This document shows positions 1 to 6,561 of a stretch of 16,746 nt of DNA, piece by piece (position 1 is the first letter of the stretch; every line of letters begins with the position of its first letter). A model generated the notes under the pieces. That model saw only the letters and a list, made by a program, of their open reading frames with translations. It had not been told where the DNA came from and did not search any database. Source of the DNA: Clostridia bacterium (GTDB lineage Bacteria > Bacillota_A > Clostridia > Oscillospirales > CAG-272); contig JAGAIH010000503.1 in assembly GCA_017626655.1 (NCBI GenBank), positions 1-16,746 on the forward strand. The letters run 5' to 3'. Made by a program: the position numbers and the translations under genes.

Positions 1-1
1 C

Positions 2-364
2 GAGATCGCTCAGAACGCTGACTTCTTCTGCTTCGGTACCAACGACCTGACCCAGATGACCTTCGGCTTCTCCCGCGACGACGCCGGTAAGTTCCTGACC
101 GCTTACTACGATACCAAGATCTTCGAGAACGATCCCTTCGCAAAGCTCGACCAGACCGGTGTCGGTAAGCTGATGAAGATGGCTTGCACCGATGGCCGCG
201 CCAACAACAGCAAGCTCCACATCGGTATCTGCGGTGAGCACGGTGGTGATCCCACGTCCGTCGAGTTCTGCCACGAGCTGGGTCTGGACTACGTGTCCTG
301 CTCTCCCTTCCGTGTGCCGATCGCTCGTCTGGCCGCTGCTCAGGCTGCTATCAAGGCTAAGTAA
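2..364 (+). CDS. ppdK: Pyruvate, phosphate dikinase, C-terminal part (5' end outside window)
   Basis: This is the last 120 codons of pyruvate phosphate dikinase, which interconverts ATP + phosphate + pyruvate with AMP + PPi + PEP in the cytoplasm. The piece is the PEP/pyruvate-binding TIM-barrel end. It contains the family signature [17 protein letters not shown], then [10 protein letters not shown], whose Cys corresponds to the active-site cysteine of the family, and ends with the [16 protein letters not shown] segment shared with PEP synthase and enzyme I. The reading frame is open from base 2 to a TAA at 362. Codons are strongly biased (GGT, GCT, ATC, AAC, CGT), as expected for an abundant glycolytic enzyme, and a strong terminator follows. 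Enzyme I and PEP synthase are less likely because the [12 protein letters not shown] stretch is typical of PPDK. Confidence 0.96.
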   Translation, partial: EIAQNADFFCFGTNDLTQMTFGFSRDDAGKFLTAYYDTKIFENDPFAKLDQTGVGKLMKMACTDGRANNSKLHIGICGEHGGDPTSVEFCHELGLDYVSCSPFRVPIARLAAAQAAIKAK

Positions 365-426
365 TTCTAACAAAACCCATAGGTATTGCGCCTGTGCGTA
401 ATGCCTGTCAATAAGTCATTTGACAG

Positions 427-466
427 ACGGGGGAGGGTGCGATTCGTCGCGTCTTCCCCTGTTTTA
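427..466 (+). terminator. Intrinsic terminator of ppdK
   Basis: The stem runs from 427 to 462: about 16 base pairs (several G-U) closed by a TTCG tetraloop at 443-446, followed by TTTTAT. It starts 63 bases after the ppdK stop and separates the GC-rich ppdK from the AT-rich genes that follow. Confidence 0.9.
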
Positions 467-570
467 TAACAGAAAAAGTTTTTTGACCATTTCTTATTTG
501 AATTTGTAAAAGGCAAGTGAGATTTGAAAGTTTTAAGCTATTGCTACCATAAAAACATTTGGAGGAAAAT

Positions 571-1230
571 ATGAAGAAAGGTATAAAGTTTTTGCTGTTG
601 TGTTTTACTACTGTTGTCGTATCATTTTGTCTTACAATTGCAGTATATGCATATAATTACGCAAATGAAGGTTTGAAAACTGTTCCGACCAATATTTATT
701 TTACAGATAAATTGATGGCGAAAGAAAACTATTATAACCGCTGTATGTCTGCAATGGAAACATGGAATAACACTTGCTTTTCATATGATTGCTTTGATTA
801 TAAAGGAATGACTATAGCACCTTTCTACGAACTTGATGAAGACAATAACATGGTTACTGATGGAAAAAACACAATAACATCAGTATTGGGATACTCACAA
901 TATCAGGGGGTAACAAATGTATATACAGAATCTACGGGCATATTGTGGTGGAAGAAAACATATATTGTTGAATACGATATAAATCTAAATTCTAATGTTT
1001 TTTGGTTTGTTGGTGAAAACGCACAAGATTTGATTAATGGGACAGAGTACAGGTATGATCTAGAAAGTGTGGTTCTCCACGAATTGGGACATGCGTTAGG
1101 ACTTGATCATAGCGATACCGAATATACGGCAACCGGGCAACGAATTGTGATGTATGCATATACAAGTACGCGTACAGTTTTCCGTCAATTATCAGAAGAT
1201 GACCGTCTTGCTGTGGTTAATTTGTATTAG
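571..1230 (+). CDS. Secreted matrixin-like zinc metalloprotease
   Basis: This 219-residue protein begins with a signal peptide or membrane anchor (residues 1-28, lysines then a hydrophobic run ending VYAY). The C-terminal half carries the metzincin zinc motif HELGHALGLDH (H170, E171, H174, H180) and a Met-turn, VMYAY (M194). It ends QLSEDDRLAVVNLY, the usual closing helix of matrixin (peptidase M10) domains. A WWKKTYIVEYDINLN strand precedes the zinc helix, as in matrixins. It should cleave proteins outside the membrane; the substrate cannot be told. The start is ATG 571, eight bases or fewer downstream of GGAGG (561-565); a TTG at 559 would place the start before the ribosome site and is rejected. 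The gene is AT-rich, with A/T third bases, unlike ppdK and the genes after 2085, which suggests transfer. It forms a two-gene unit with the next gene. Confidence 0.88.
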   Translation: MKKGIKFLLLCFTTVVVSFCLTIAVYAYNYANEGLKTVPTNIYFTDKLMAKENYYNRCMSAMETWNNTCFSYDCFDYKGMTIAPFYELDEDNNMVTDGKNTITSVLGYSQYQGVTNVYTESTGILWWKKTYIVEYDINLNSNVFWFVGENAQDLINGTEYRYDLESVVLHELGHALGLDHSDTEYTATGQRIVMYAYTSTRTVFRQLSEDDRLAVVNLY

Positions 1231-1241
1231 GAGATAATAAT

Positions 1242-1904
1242 ATGAAAAAGAACATAGTTAAAGCGTGCATTTTAATGGTGGTTATGATGACTTCTGTTTG
1301 TCTTGCACTGTGTGTTTCTCCCTATTTAATTAAAACGGAAAAAACAACCACCTCTTATTTTAGTTATCCTCTATATGAAAATTTAGAGGATCTGATTGCG
1401 GTGTCAGAAGATGTTATTTGTGTAAGGGTTTTGTCCAAGGAAAATGCCAAATGGACGCCGTACGGCCCTGAGGAAGATGCTCCACTCACTATAACTACAG
1501 ATTTTGTTATCGAAATTTTAAGTGAAAACGGAAGTTCAGAAGGAATAACCATTTTGCGTGAATATGGGGGACAAGTGGACGGTTACACTTGGGAAGTGGG
1601 CAGTTCATCTGATTTGCTCTCGGTATTCGAAGTTGGCAATACTTATGTACTATGTGTTGTAGAATATCCCGAAGTAACGGGCGGTGTATCTTATACAATA
1701 GATAATGATACTTATAATTTTACCTCTTGTTATAAATTGACATCGGGCCCAGACTCTGTTTTCTTGGTGCAGGAGAACACAAACTTAAGCGCAACAACAA
1801 CTATGGTTTTTTCCCAACAATATAGCATAGAGTCTTACACGGGACGATATGCAAATGTTTCGATTTCGGATTTTCCAATATGGCAGAAGGGTGAAATAGA
1901 ATAG
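1242..1904 (+). CDS. Secreted or membrane-anchored protein of unknown function, partner of the metalloprotease
   Basis: This 220-residue protein starts with a lysine-led hydrophobic segment (about residues 7-29), an uncleaved anchor or a signal peptide. I do not recognise a named family. The body has the pattern of a small beta-barrel-like secreted domain: an opening segment (LEDLIAVSEDVICVRVLS), a strand TTDFVIEILS, a GGQVDGYTWEVG turn and FEVGNTYVLCVVEY. Proteins of this pattern occur as predicted exported proteins in Firmicutes; that comparison is from memory. The ribosome site AGGAGA (1229-1234) overlaps the protease stop codon and the gap is 11 bases, so the two are almost certainly co-transcribed. 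Base composition matches the protease. It could be a partner, inhibitor or substrate of the protease, but nothing in the sequence decides this. Confidence 0.75.
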   Translation: MKKNIVKACILMVVMMTSVCLALCVSPYLIKTEKTTTSYFSYPLYENLEDLIAVSEDVICVRVLSKENAKWTPYGPEEDAPLTITTDFVIEILSENGSSEGITILREYGGQVDGYTWEVGSSSDLLSVFEVGNTYVLCVVEYPEVTGGVSYTIDNDTYNFTSCYKLTSGPDSVFLVQENTNLSATTTMVFSQQYSIESYTGRYANVSISDFPIWQKGEIE

Positions 1905-2022
1905 TGCAAACTACTCTTTGAAAAAATACGGAATAGTGTTGTTTATGAAAATAGACCCCTAAATTCATTCCTAAACGAAGTTACCTGTTCAAAAATCTTT
2001 TTATATTAGCTTTTTATGCAGA

Positions 2023-2064
2023 TATAAAAGACGGGGAGACATTTTTTGTACTCCCCTCTCTATT
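2023..2064 (+). terminator. Weak hairpin, possible end of the protease operon
   Basis: GGGGAG (2033-2038) pairs with CTCCCC (2051-2056) around a T-rich loop and is followed by TCTCTATTT. It could end the upstream pair. Alternatively it is the start of the next transcript, because TATAAA at 2023-2028 with TTTATA at 2000-2005 makes a poor promoter. Neither reading is strong. The rest of 1905-2084 shows nothing else. Confidence 0.3.
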
Positions 2065-2084
2065 TCTATGATGGAGGATAGAAT

Positions 2085-2837
2085 ATGCTTCAAGACCTTC
2101 ATTCCCACACCTACTACTCCTTCTGCGGAAAGGACACCCCCGAGGCCATCGTGGAGGCCGCCATCGCGGGGGGACTGGATACCTTCGGCATCACCGACCA
2201 CAACTACGGCATCGGCTACGCCCGCCACAGTGTTTTCTGCGCCACCGCGAGCATGGAGCTGGACAACTACGAGCGCACCCTGGCGCGGTATTACGATCAC
2301 ATCAACCTCATCAAGGAAAAGTACGCGGGACAGATCAACGTCCTGCGGGGCATCGAGCTTTGTACCCTGAAAAGCGAGCAGCACCCCAACTTCTCCCTGC
2401 CCGACGGCGCGGACATCTCCTACTTCGACTACTGCCTCATTGAGAATCTGGACAACCACACCTCCATCACGGGGGGCGATCTCTTCGCCTACGCCAAGCG
2501 GTGCGGGACTCCCCTTGTGGGCGTAGCCCATACCGACCTCTTCGCCCATATCGCCAAGCTGGGCGAGGATCCCCTGAGCTACTTTACACGCATGGCCGAG
2601 CAGAATATCTTCTGGGAGATGAACGTCAGCTACGATTCCATCCACGCCTACCGCGAGCATCCCTACTTCCTGGAATTCTTCGCCGACGAAGAAAAGCAGG
2701 ATATCGTCCGCCGTTCCGGTGTCCGCGTCAGCGTGGGCTTTGACGGCCACCGGGTGGGGGACTACCTCCCCGACCGCGTGGCGGGCTACTGCAAAAAGCT
2801 CACCGAGCTGGGCATCAAGATGCCCTTTGAGGAGTAA
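2085..2837 (+). CDS. PHP-domain metal-dependent phosphoesterase (histidinol-phosphatase-like)
   Basis: This 250-residue soluble protein shows the four PHP motifs in order: LHSHTYYS (H6, H8), GITDHNYG (D38, H39), GIELC (E91) with a later NHT (H125), VAHTDLF (H149), and the closing GFDGHR (D220, H222). These residues form the metal centre in PHP phosphatases such as HisK. Length and motif spacing fit stand-alone HisK/YcdX-type enzymes rather than a polymerase PHP domain. The reaction is probably phosphate-ester hydrolysis; no his genes are nearby, so a true histidinol phosphatase is not supported, and a sugar-phosphate substrate suits the neighbours better (inference). ATG 2085 follows GGAGG at 2073-2077. 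The next gene starts 4 bases after the stop, so they are translationally linked. Confidence 0.85.
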   Translation: MLQDLHSHTYYSFCGKDTPEAIVEAAIAGGLDTFGITDHNYGIGYARHSVFCATASMELDNYERTLARYYDHINLIKEKYAGQINVLRGIELCTLKSEQHPNFSLPDGADISYFDYCLIENLDNHTSITGGDLFAYAKRCGTPLVGVAHTDLFAHIAKLGEDPLSYFTRMAEQNIFWEMNVSYDSIHAYREHPYFLEFFADEEKQDIVRRSGVRVSVGFDGHRVGDYLPDRVAGYCKKLTELGIKMPFEE

Positions 2838-2840
2838 GCT

Positions 2841-4811
2841 ATGAAACGGTTATTTCTGATTTTGTTGGCTATCCTGATAATGGCCGCGGCCTTCCCGGCC
2901 TGCACCACCGAGACTCCGCCCGACGATACCACCGACGGCGTGACCGAGGGGACTACGGTGGGTGACGCCACCGAAGCGCCCACCGAAGCACCCACCGAGG
3001 GGAACACCGAGACCCCCACCGAGCCCGACACCGAGGAGGAGGCCCTTATGCCTGTGAAGCCCCTGGAGATCGCCGACAGATACTTCATTTTCCGTATCTG
3101 GAACTTCACCGAACGCCCTCTCAGCACCTTCAAGTACATCGTGGATTCCGCCGCGGCCGACGGCTTCAACGCCATCAAGGTGCATATCCCGTGGTACCGC
3201 GCCGAGAAGACGGCGGGAGTCTACGACTACGGTGTTTTCGACGAGATGATCGACTACGTGGTCAAGGAAAAGGGCATGAAGGTGGCCATTTCTCTGGATA
3301 TGACCCGCCGCAAGGGGGACAGCGTAATCCCCGAGACCGAGATCATGCGGGATCCTGCGGGTAACCTTTGTATCGGCGGCTCCGAGACGGGCGACCGTAT
3401 GCAGATTTCCTTCAACTCCGAGACTGCCGTGGACAAGTGCGTGGCCTTTTACAAGGACGCCGTCAAGCACTACGACGAGCGGTACGGCGATGCCGTCCTG
3501 TTCTATCTCCCTGCCTTCTCCCAGTACGCCGAGACCGAATACTGGTGCGCGGGGGAGTACGACTACTCCGACAACGCCAAGACCGCCTTCCGCGCCTTTT
3601 TGCGGGAGACCTACGGGACGGTGGATGCCCTGAACGCCGCCCTGGGGACGGACTACGCCTCCTTTGACGGGGTGGAGCCTCCCTCGGCGGGGGCCTCCGA
3701 CGGCTTCGGTCAGCTGTGGTATTCCTTCCGCCATAAGAGCCTCAAGGCCGTCATCGACCGCCTGGCCCTGGCCCAGGAGGAGGTCACCGATCACACCAAG
3801 TTCGCCATCCAGCTGGGGTGTGTCTACGATACCGCCTCGGCTCTGCGCGGCACCTACGGCATCACCGAGCTCTGTGAGAACGTGGATGTCTTCTGGATGG
3901 ACGACGGCCCCCTCATGAATCACCATTTCTCCATGGACTATATGCGCTCCTGCCTCCCCGATACCGTGGAGCTGGCCCAGGAGATCGACGGCCCCCACCA
4001 AAACGGCGCGACCCCCGAAAATTATTTGGCCCAGGGTCTGACCTGCTTTGAGCGGGGATGCACCTACGTCAGCGCGGCCAACTGGGGCATTAACGAGCAA
4101 TATGAGGCCTACCGCCACGTTTGGCAGGAGATCGCCTCCACCTGGTTGAGCGATACCCCTCCCGCTGTGGTCCAGCCCAACGAGCATACCCCCACGGTGG
4201 AGGTGTCCCTCTCGGATCTGCTCCGCCGCCGCTCCCCCGATCGGTATATCACCCTGTACCGCCGTGCGGCCTCGAACGGAGAGTTCGTCTATCTCAAGGT
4301 GGTGGACGATCTCACAAGCGCCAAGCCCGCCGATCCCGCCCCCGTGTTCAGCTTCCCCGGAGGGTATTCCGCCGAGCAGGGCAAAAACAACTGGTACTAC
4401 CGCTCCTCCGCCCGTAAGGGCATGACCGATATGACCTTCGACGCCGCGAACAACCGCTGGCAGGGCGGCGCGGAGTTCTGCCTGATCTCCGCAGGCTCCA
4501 TGCATCCCGATTCCGTGGACGCCGCCCTGGTCTTCAAGGCCCCCAAGGCGGGGACGGTCACCTGCCTCTACAGCTTCACCTCGGCCTCGGATCAGGGGGA
4601 CGGCGTGATCCTGTACGTCAAGCACAACGGGGATCGGATCGAGGTCGGGAATGAAAAGAACGGTGGTCTCCTCATCACCTACGGCTCCCCCGCCGACGGA
4701 GAGATCACCCTGACGGTAGCCGAGGGAGACGAGATCGCCTTCATCATCAACCGCAACGGCACCAACACCTTCGACGCCACCGACACCTCGGTGACCGTGG
4801 CTTATCAGTAA
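2841..4811 (+). CDS. Lipoprotein glycoside hydrolase, GH42-like beta-galactosidase barrel
   Basis: This 656-residue exported lipoprotein has a signal peptide with the lipidation Cys at about 21 (AFPAC), then a TEAPTEAPTE-type Thr/Glu/Pro linker (about 24-68). A clan-A-type TIM barrel follows (about 72-440). It opens FRIWNFTERPL and GFNAIKVHIPWYRAE, then has FSQYAETEYW, where E231 or E233 is the likely acid/base. The segment with NAKTAFRAFLRETYGTVDAL is typical of GH42-like enzymes. ELAQEIDGP (E381) is the likely nucleophile. The C-terminal part (about 500-656) is a beta-sandwich ending in a VAEGDEIAFIINRNGTN segment, probably carbohydrate-binding. It would act at the outer face of the membrane; substrate specificity cannot be read. 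It could also belong to a neighbouring clan-A family such as GH35. The AGGAG at 2830-2834 lies within the end of the previous gene. Confidence 0.72.
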   Translation: MKRLFLILLAILIMAAAFPACTTETPPDDTTDGVTEGTTVGDATEAPTEAPTEGNTETPTEPDTEEEALMPVKPLEIADRYFIFRIWNFTERPLSTFKYIVDSAAADGFNAIKVHIPWYRAEKTAGVYDYGVFDEMIDYVVKEKGMKVAISLDMTRRKGDSVIPETEIMRDPAGNLCIGGSETGDRMQISFNSETAVDKCVAFYKDAVKHYDERYGDAVLFYLPAFSQYAETEYWCAGEYDYSDNAKTAFRAFLRETYGTVDALNAALGTDYASFDGVEPPSAGASDGFGQLWYSFRHKSLKAVIDRLALAQEEVTDHTKFAIQLGCVYDTASALRGTYGITELCENVDVFWMDDGPLMNHHFSMDYMRSCLPDTVELAQEIDGPHQNGATPENYLAQGLTCFERGCTYVSAANWGINEQYEAYRHVWQEIASTWLSDTPPAVVQPNEHTPTVEVSLSDLLRRRSPDRYITLYRRAASNGEFVYLKVVDDLTSAKPADPAPVFSFPGGYSAEQGKNNWYYRSSARKGMTDMTFDAANNRWQGGAEFCLISAGSMHPDSVDAALVFKAPKAGTVTCLYSFTSASDQGDGVILYVKHNGDRIEVGNEKNGGLLITYGSPADGEITLTVAEGDEIAFIINRNGTNTFDATDTSVTVAYQ

Positions 4812-4856
4812 AGAAAAAAAGGGGCGGGATGCCCTGTTATATAAGGAGAAATCATT

Positions 4857-5585
4857 ATGGCAACCGAATACGGACTTCAACTTTTCAGCGTGCGCGACAT
4901 CACCGGCAACGATCTGGAGGGCGCTCTCAAGGCAGTAGCCGAGATGGGCTACAAGTACGTGGAGTACGCGGGCTTCTTCGGACACTCCGCCGAGCAGGTG
5001 AAGGAGTGGCAGGACAAGTACGGCCTGAAGTGCAGCGGCACCCACTCGGGTTGGGGCGAGCTGCTTCCCGAGAACATCGAGGCCACCATCGCCTACCACA
5101 AGACCATCGGCAACCCCCACTACATCATCCCCGGCGCGGATCTGTCCACTCTGGACAAGATCATCGACTTCTGCGCCGTCATGAACAAGGCCCAGATCCG
5201 TCTGGCCGAGGAGGGGATCTCCCTGGGCTACCACAATCACAGCCACGAGTTCGTGGTCATGCCCTGGGGCTCCACCATCCACTCCGAGCTGGAGAAGAGA
5301 GGCACCTTCGACTTTGAGATCGACACCTTCTGGGCCTTCAACGCGGGCATCGACCCCATCGAGACCCTGAAGCGTCTCTCGGGCCGCGTCAAGGTCATCC
5401 ACCTGAAGGACGGCTTCAAGGGCGGCGCAGGCAAGTCCCTGGGTCAGGGCGAGGCACCCGTGCTGAAGGTTCGCGAGTACGCCATCAAGAATAACATCCG
5501 CATGGTCGTGGAGAGCGAGGGCCTGGATCCCACCGGCCTCGAGGAGGTCAAGCGCTGCATCGATTTCCTGAAGGCGCAGGAGTGA
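4857..5585 (+). CDS. Sugar phosphate isomerase/epimerase, xylose-isomerase-like TIM barrel
   Basis: This 242-residue cytoplasmic protein of the AP-endonuclease-2-like TIM-barrel family interconverts keto sugars, inositol derivatives or sugar phosphates. Characteristic segments are LQLFSVRD near the start, GYKYVEYAGFFG, the GYHNHSHEF motif (H127, H129), FEIDTFWAFNAG (E154, D156), VKVIHLKDG (H182) and MVVESEG (E219). The glutamates, aspartate and H182 are the usual metal and catalytic ligands. It is somewhat shorter than the common 270-290 residues, but all core motifs are present. The start, ATG 4857, follows AAGGAG at 4843-4848. The gap of 45 bases to the glycosidase gene and the shared strand suggest one operon for uptake and conversion of a sugar freed by the lipoprotein. 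Third bases are strongly biased (CTG, AAG, ATC), so expression may be fair. Confidence 0.85.
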   Translation: MATEYGLQLFSVRDITGNDLEGALKAVAEMGYKYVEYAGFFGHSAEQVKEWQDKYGLKCSGTHSGWGELLPENIEATIAYHKTIGNPHYIIPGADLSTLDKIIDFCAVMNKAQIRLAEEGISLGYHNHSHEFVVMPWGSTIHSELEKRGTFDFEIDTFWAFNAGIDPIETLKRLSGRVKVIHLKDGFKGGAGKSLGQGEAPVLKVREYAIKNNIRMVVESEGLDPTGLEEVKRCIDFLKAQE

Positions 5586-5610
5586 GGACGGGGGAACGGC
5601 CTCCGGCGGC

Positions 5611-5697
5611 CCAAGAACCTTTTGGAAATAATCCTCGCTACGCTCGGGGCAAATTTGCCTTTGGCAAATATTGCGAGGTTCTTGGGGATCTCCAAAA
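5611..5697. repeat. Structured REP/MITE-like intergenic element
   Basis: This non-coding block after the isomerase gene is packed with nested and competing inverted repeats. CCAAGAACCT (5611-5620) is a perfect complement of AGGTTCTTGG (5676-5685). CCTCGC (5633-5638) matches GCGAGG (5673-5678). TTTTGGA (5620-5626) matches TCCAAAA (5691-5697). In the centre, GCAAATTTGCC (5649-5659) pairs with 5663-5674 around a TTT loop, with one bulged A. Only one copy is in the window, so calling it a dispersed repeat is inference. Confidence 0.5.
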
Positions 5698-5720
5698 CCT
5701 TTAAAAAAGGGAATCAGATG

Positions 5721-5767
5721 AAAAAGAGAAGTCACTTTCGTGTAGAGAGTGACTTCTCTTTTTTTCT
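5721..5767. terminator. Bidirectional intrinsic terminator
   Basis: AGAGAAGTCACT (5725-5736) pairs perfectly with AGTGACTTCTCT (5748-5759). A run of A precedes the stem and a run of T follows it, so it can stop transcription from the sugar operon (+) and from the XRE gene (-), which converge here. Confidence 0.92.
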
Positions 5768-5803
5768 TTATCCATCAATGGGTTACACTATGGTAACAAG
5801 GTG

Positions 5804-6016
5804 TCATGAATACCGTCTGGGGTCATTGGTCTCGCCCAGTAAATAGTCAATACTGGTGTTATAGAAGCGGGCGAGCTTGATGAGGATTGCCGTGGGAATG
5901 TCATTCTCTCCCGTTTCATATTTGGAGTAGCCCGTCTGGGACATTCCGAGATGTTTGGCCACGGCGGTCTGATTGAGATCGCGATCCTCCCGCAGGTCGC
6001 GGAGTCTGGGGTACAT
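5804..6016 (-). CDS. XRE/Cro-type transcriptional regulator
   Basis: This is a 70-residue single-domain helix-turn-helix protein. The HTH_3 fold spans about residues 4-60: RLRDLREDRDLNQTAVAKHLG, then the recognition part MSQTGYSKYETGENDIPT, and the closing LIKLARFYNTSIDYLLGET typical of the family. It has no sensing domain, so it probably acts as a dimeric repressor. The start, at 6016, has GGGAGG seven bases upstream on the minus strand (plus 6024-6029). It is divergent from the DUF2500-like gene, and a palindrome sits inside that gene's promoter, so the natural guess is that this protein represses the neighbour and perhaps itself. The gene body is moderately GC-rich, while its upstream region is very AT-rich. 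Confidence 0.9.
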   Translation of the reverse strand: MYPRLRDLREDRDLNQTAVAKHLGMSQTGYSKYETGENDIPTAILIKLARFYNTSIDYLLGETNDPRRYS

Positions 6017-6026
6017 AGGAACACCT

Positions 6027-6069
6027 CCCTGAAAGATTTGTGATTATTATAAAATAATCTGTTTCAGGG
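6027..6069. promoter_or_regulatory. Palindromic control region upstream of the XRE gene
   Basis: An outer inverted repeat, CCCTGAAA (6027-6034) and TTTCAGGG (6062-6069), encloses an inner one, GATTATT (6042-6048) and AATAATC (6053-6059). On the minus strand a TATAAT lies at 6051-6046, so the inner palindrome covers the likely -10 box of the regulator. No good -35 is visible. The outer arm touches the ribosome binding site. Autoregulation is the likely meaning, by inference. Confidence 0.5.
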
Positions 6070-6071
6070 TA

Positions 6072-6100
6072 TTGACATTTAACCTAAAATAGGTTATAAT
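6072..6100 (+). promoter_or_regulatory. Consensus promoter with operator palindrome in its spacer
   Basis: TTGACA (6072-6077), a 17-base spacer and TATAAT (6095-6100) form a perfect sigma-70/SigA promoter. The spacer and first -10 bases contain the 17-base palindrome TAACCTA-AAA-TAGGTTA (6080-6096), positioned so that a bound dimer would block RNA polymerase. The expected start is near 6107, leaving a very short leader before the GTG start at 6125. Confidence 0.9.
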
Positions 6101-6124
6101 GTTTTCGGAGAGGAGGTGAGATTT

Positions 6125-6451
6125 GTGTCATTGGAGGATTTCTTTGAGTTTATTTGGGAAAGTGAAGTAGTTTTTAAGTTATTTTTAATAAGTGCTGTAA
6201 TTGCGATCGTTTTTTTTGTGGCAAAAATAATGAGATCCGGGGATCAAGGCTGTATGCAGGAAGCCCGAGTGGTCAAAAAAGAAAAAATAGAGAATCAACC
6301 GTATTACACACTCACGTTTGAAATACAAGCAAGCAAGGAAGAAAAAGCATATGCGGTCAAGGAGTCGGATGCGAATGTTTTGTCTGTCGGTGACAAGGGA
6401 ATGCTTTTCTATAAAGGTTATGTTTTTCTTCGTTTTGTAAAGGAAAAATGA
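6125..6451 (+). CDS. DUF2500-like small membrane protein
   Basis: This 108-residue protein has a short N-terminal segment, one transmembrane helix (about residues 17-36, ending VAKIM), then a soluble domain. That domain has an ARVVKKEKIENQPYYTLTFE strand pair, SDANVLSVGDKGMLFYKG and a final YVFLRFVK. This order, in which a basic strand and a YY-TFE strand lead to a GD-G-L-Y-KG-F-F ending, resembles the DUF2500 family of unknown function; the match is from memory. Start choice: GTG 6125, eight bases after GGAGG (6112-6116). The in-frame GTG at 6116 overlaps that ribosome site and is rejected. It is AT-rich relative to its surroundings and under a perfect promoter with an operator, so it is probably off until the adjacent repressor is released. 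Confidence 0.75.
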   Translation: MSLEDFFEFIWESEVVFKLFLISAVIAIVFFVAKIMRSGDQGCMQEARVVKKEKIENQPYYTLTFEIQASKEEKAYAVKESDANVLSVGDKGMLFYKGYVFLRFVKEK

Positions 6452-6511
6452 GAAAACGAAGAGACATTCATTGTGAAATGCTGAAATTTTTGTATGATCC
6501 CGTAAAGAAAT

Positions 6512-6548
6512 AAAAGGAGCCATTGCCTTTAGCGATAGCTCCTTTTTT
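6512..6548. terminator. Bidirectional terminator between convergent genes
   Basis: GGAGCCATTGC (6516-6526) pairs with GCGATAGCTCC (6532-6542), with one mismatch and a CTTTA loop. AAAA precedes it and TTTTTT follows it. It serves the DUF2500-like gene on plus and the HAD phosphatase on minus, both of which end nearby. Confidence 0.9.
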
Positions 6549-6561
6549 GCAGGGAAAGACA

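Noticed and set aside
483..553. TTGACC (483) and TTGAAA (524) as promoters of the metalloprotease operon
   Set aside because: The matching -10 boxes are poor, and the second would start within the ribosome site. A promoter must exist in 467-560, but I cannot place it.
2850..5735. Very long open frame on the minus strand (over 900 codons)
   Set aside because: It is antisense to three genes with clear catalytic motifs and ribosome sites. It is Gly/Val/Asp/Leu-rich without motifs, the usual product of a GC-rich third-base bias.
5718..5846. Short open frame starting ATG AAA AAG in the terminator region
   Set aside because: It runs through the hairpin of a bidirectional terminator and into the antisense of the XRE gene; no product is recognisable.
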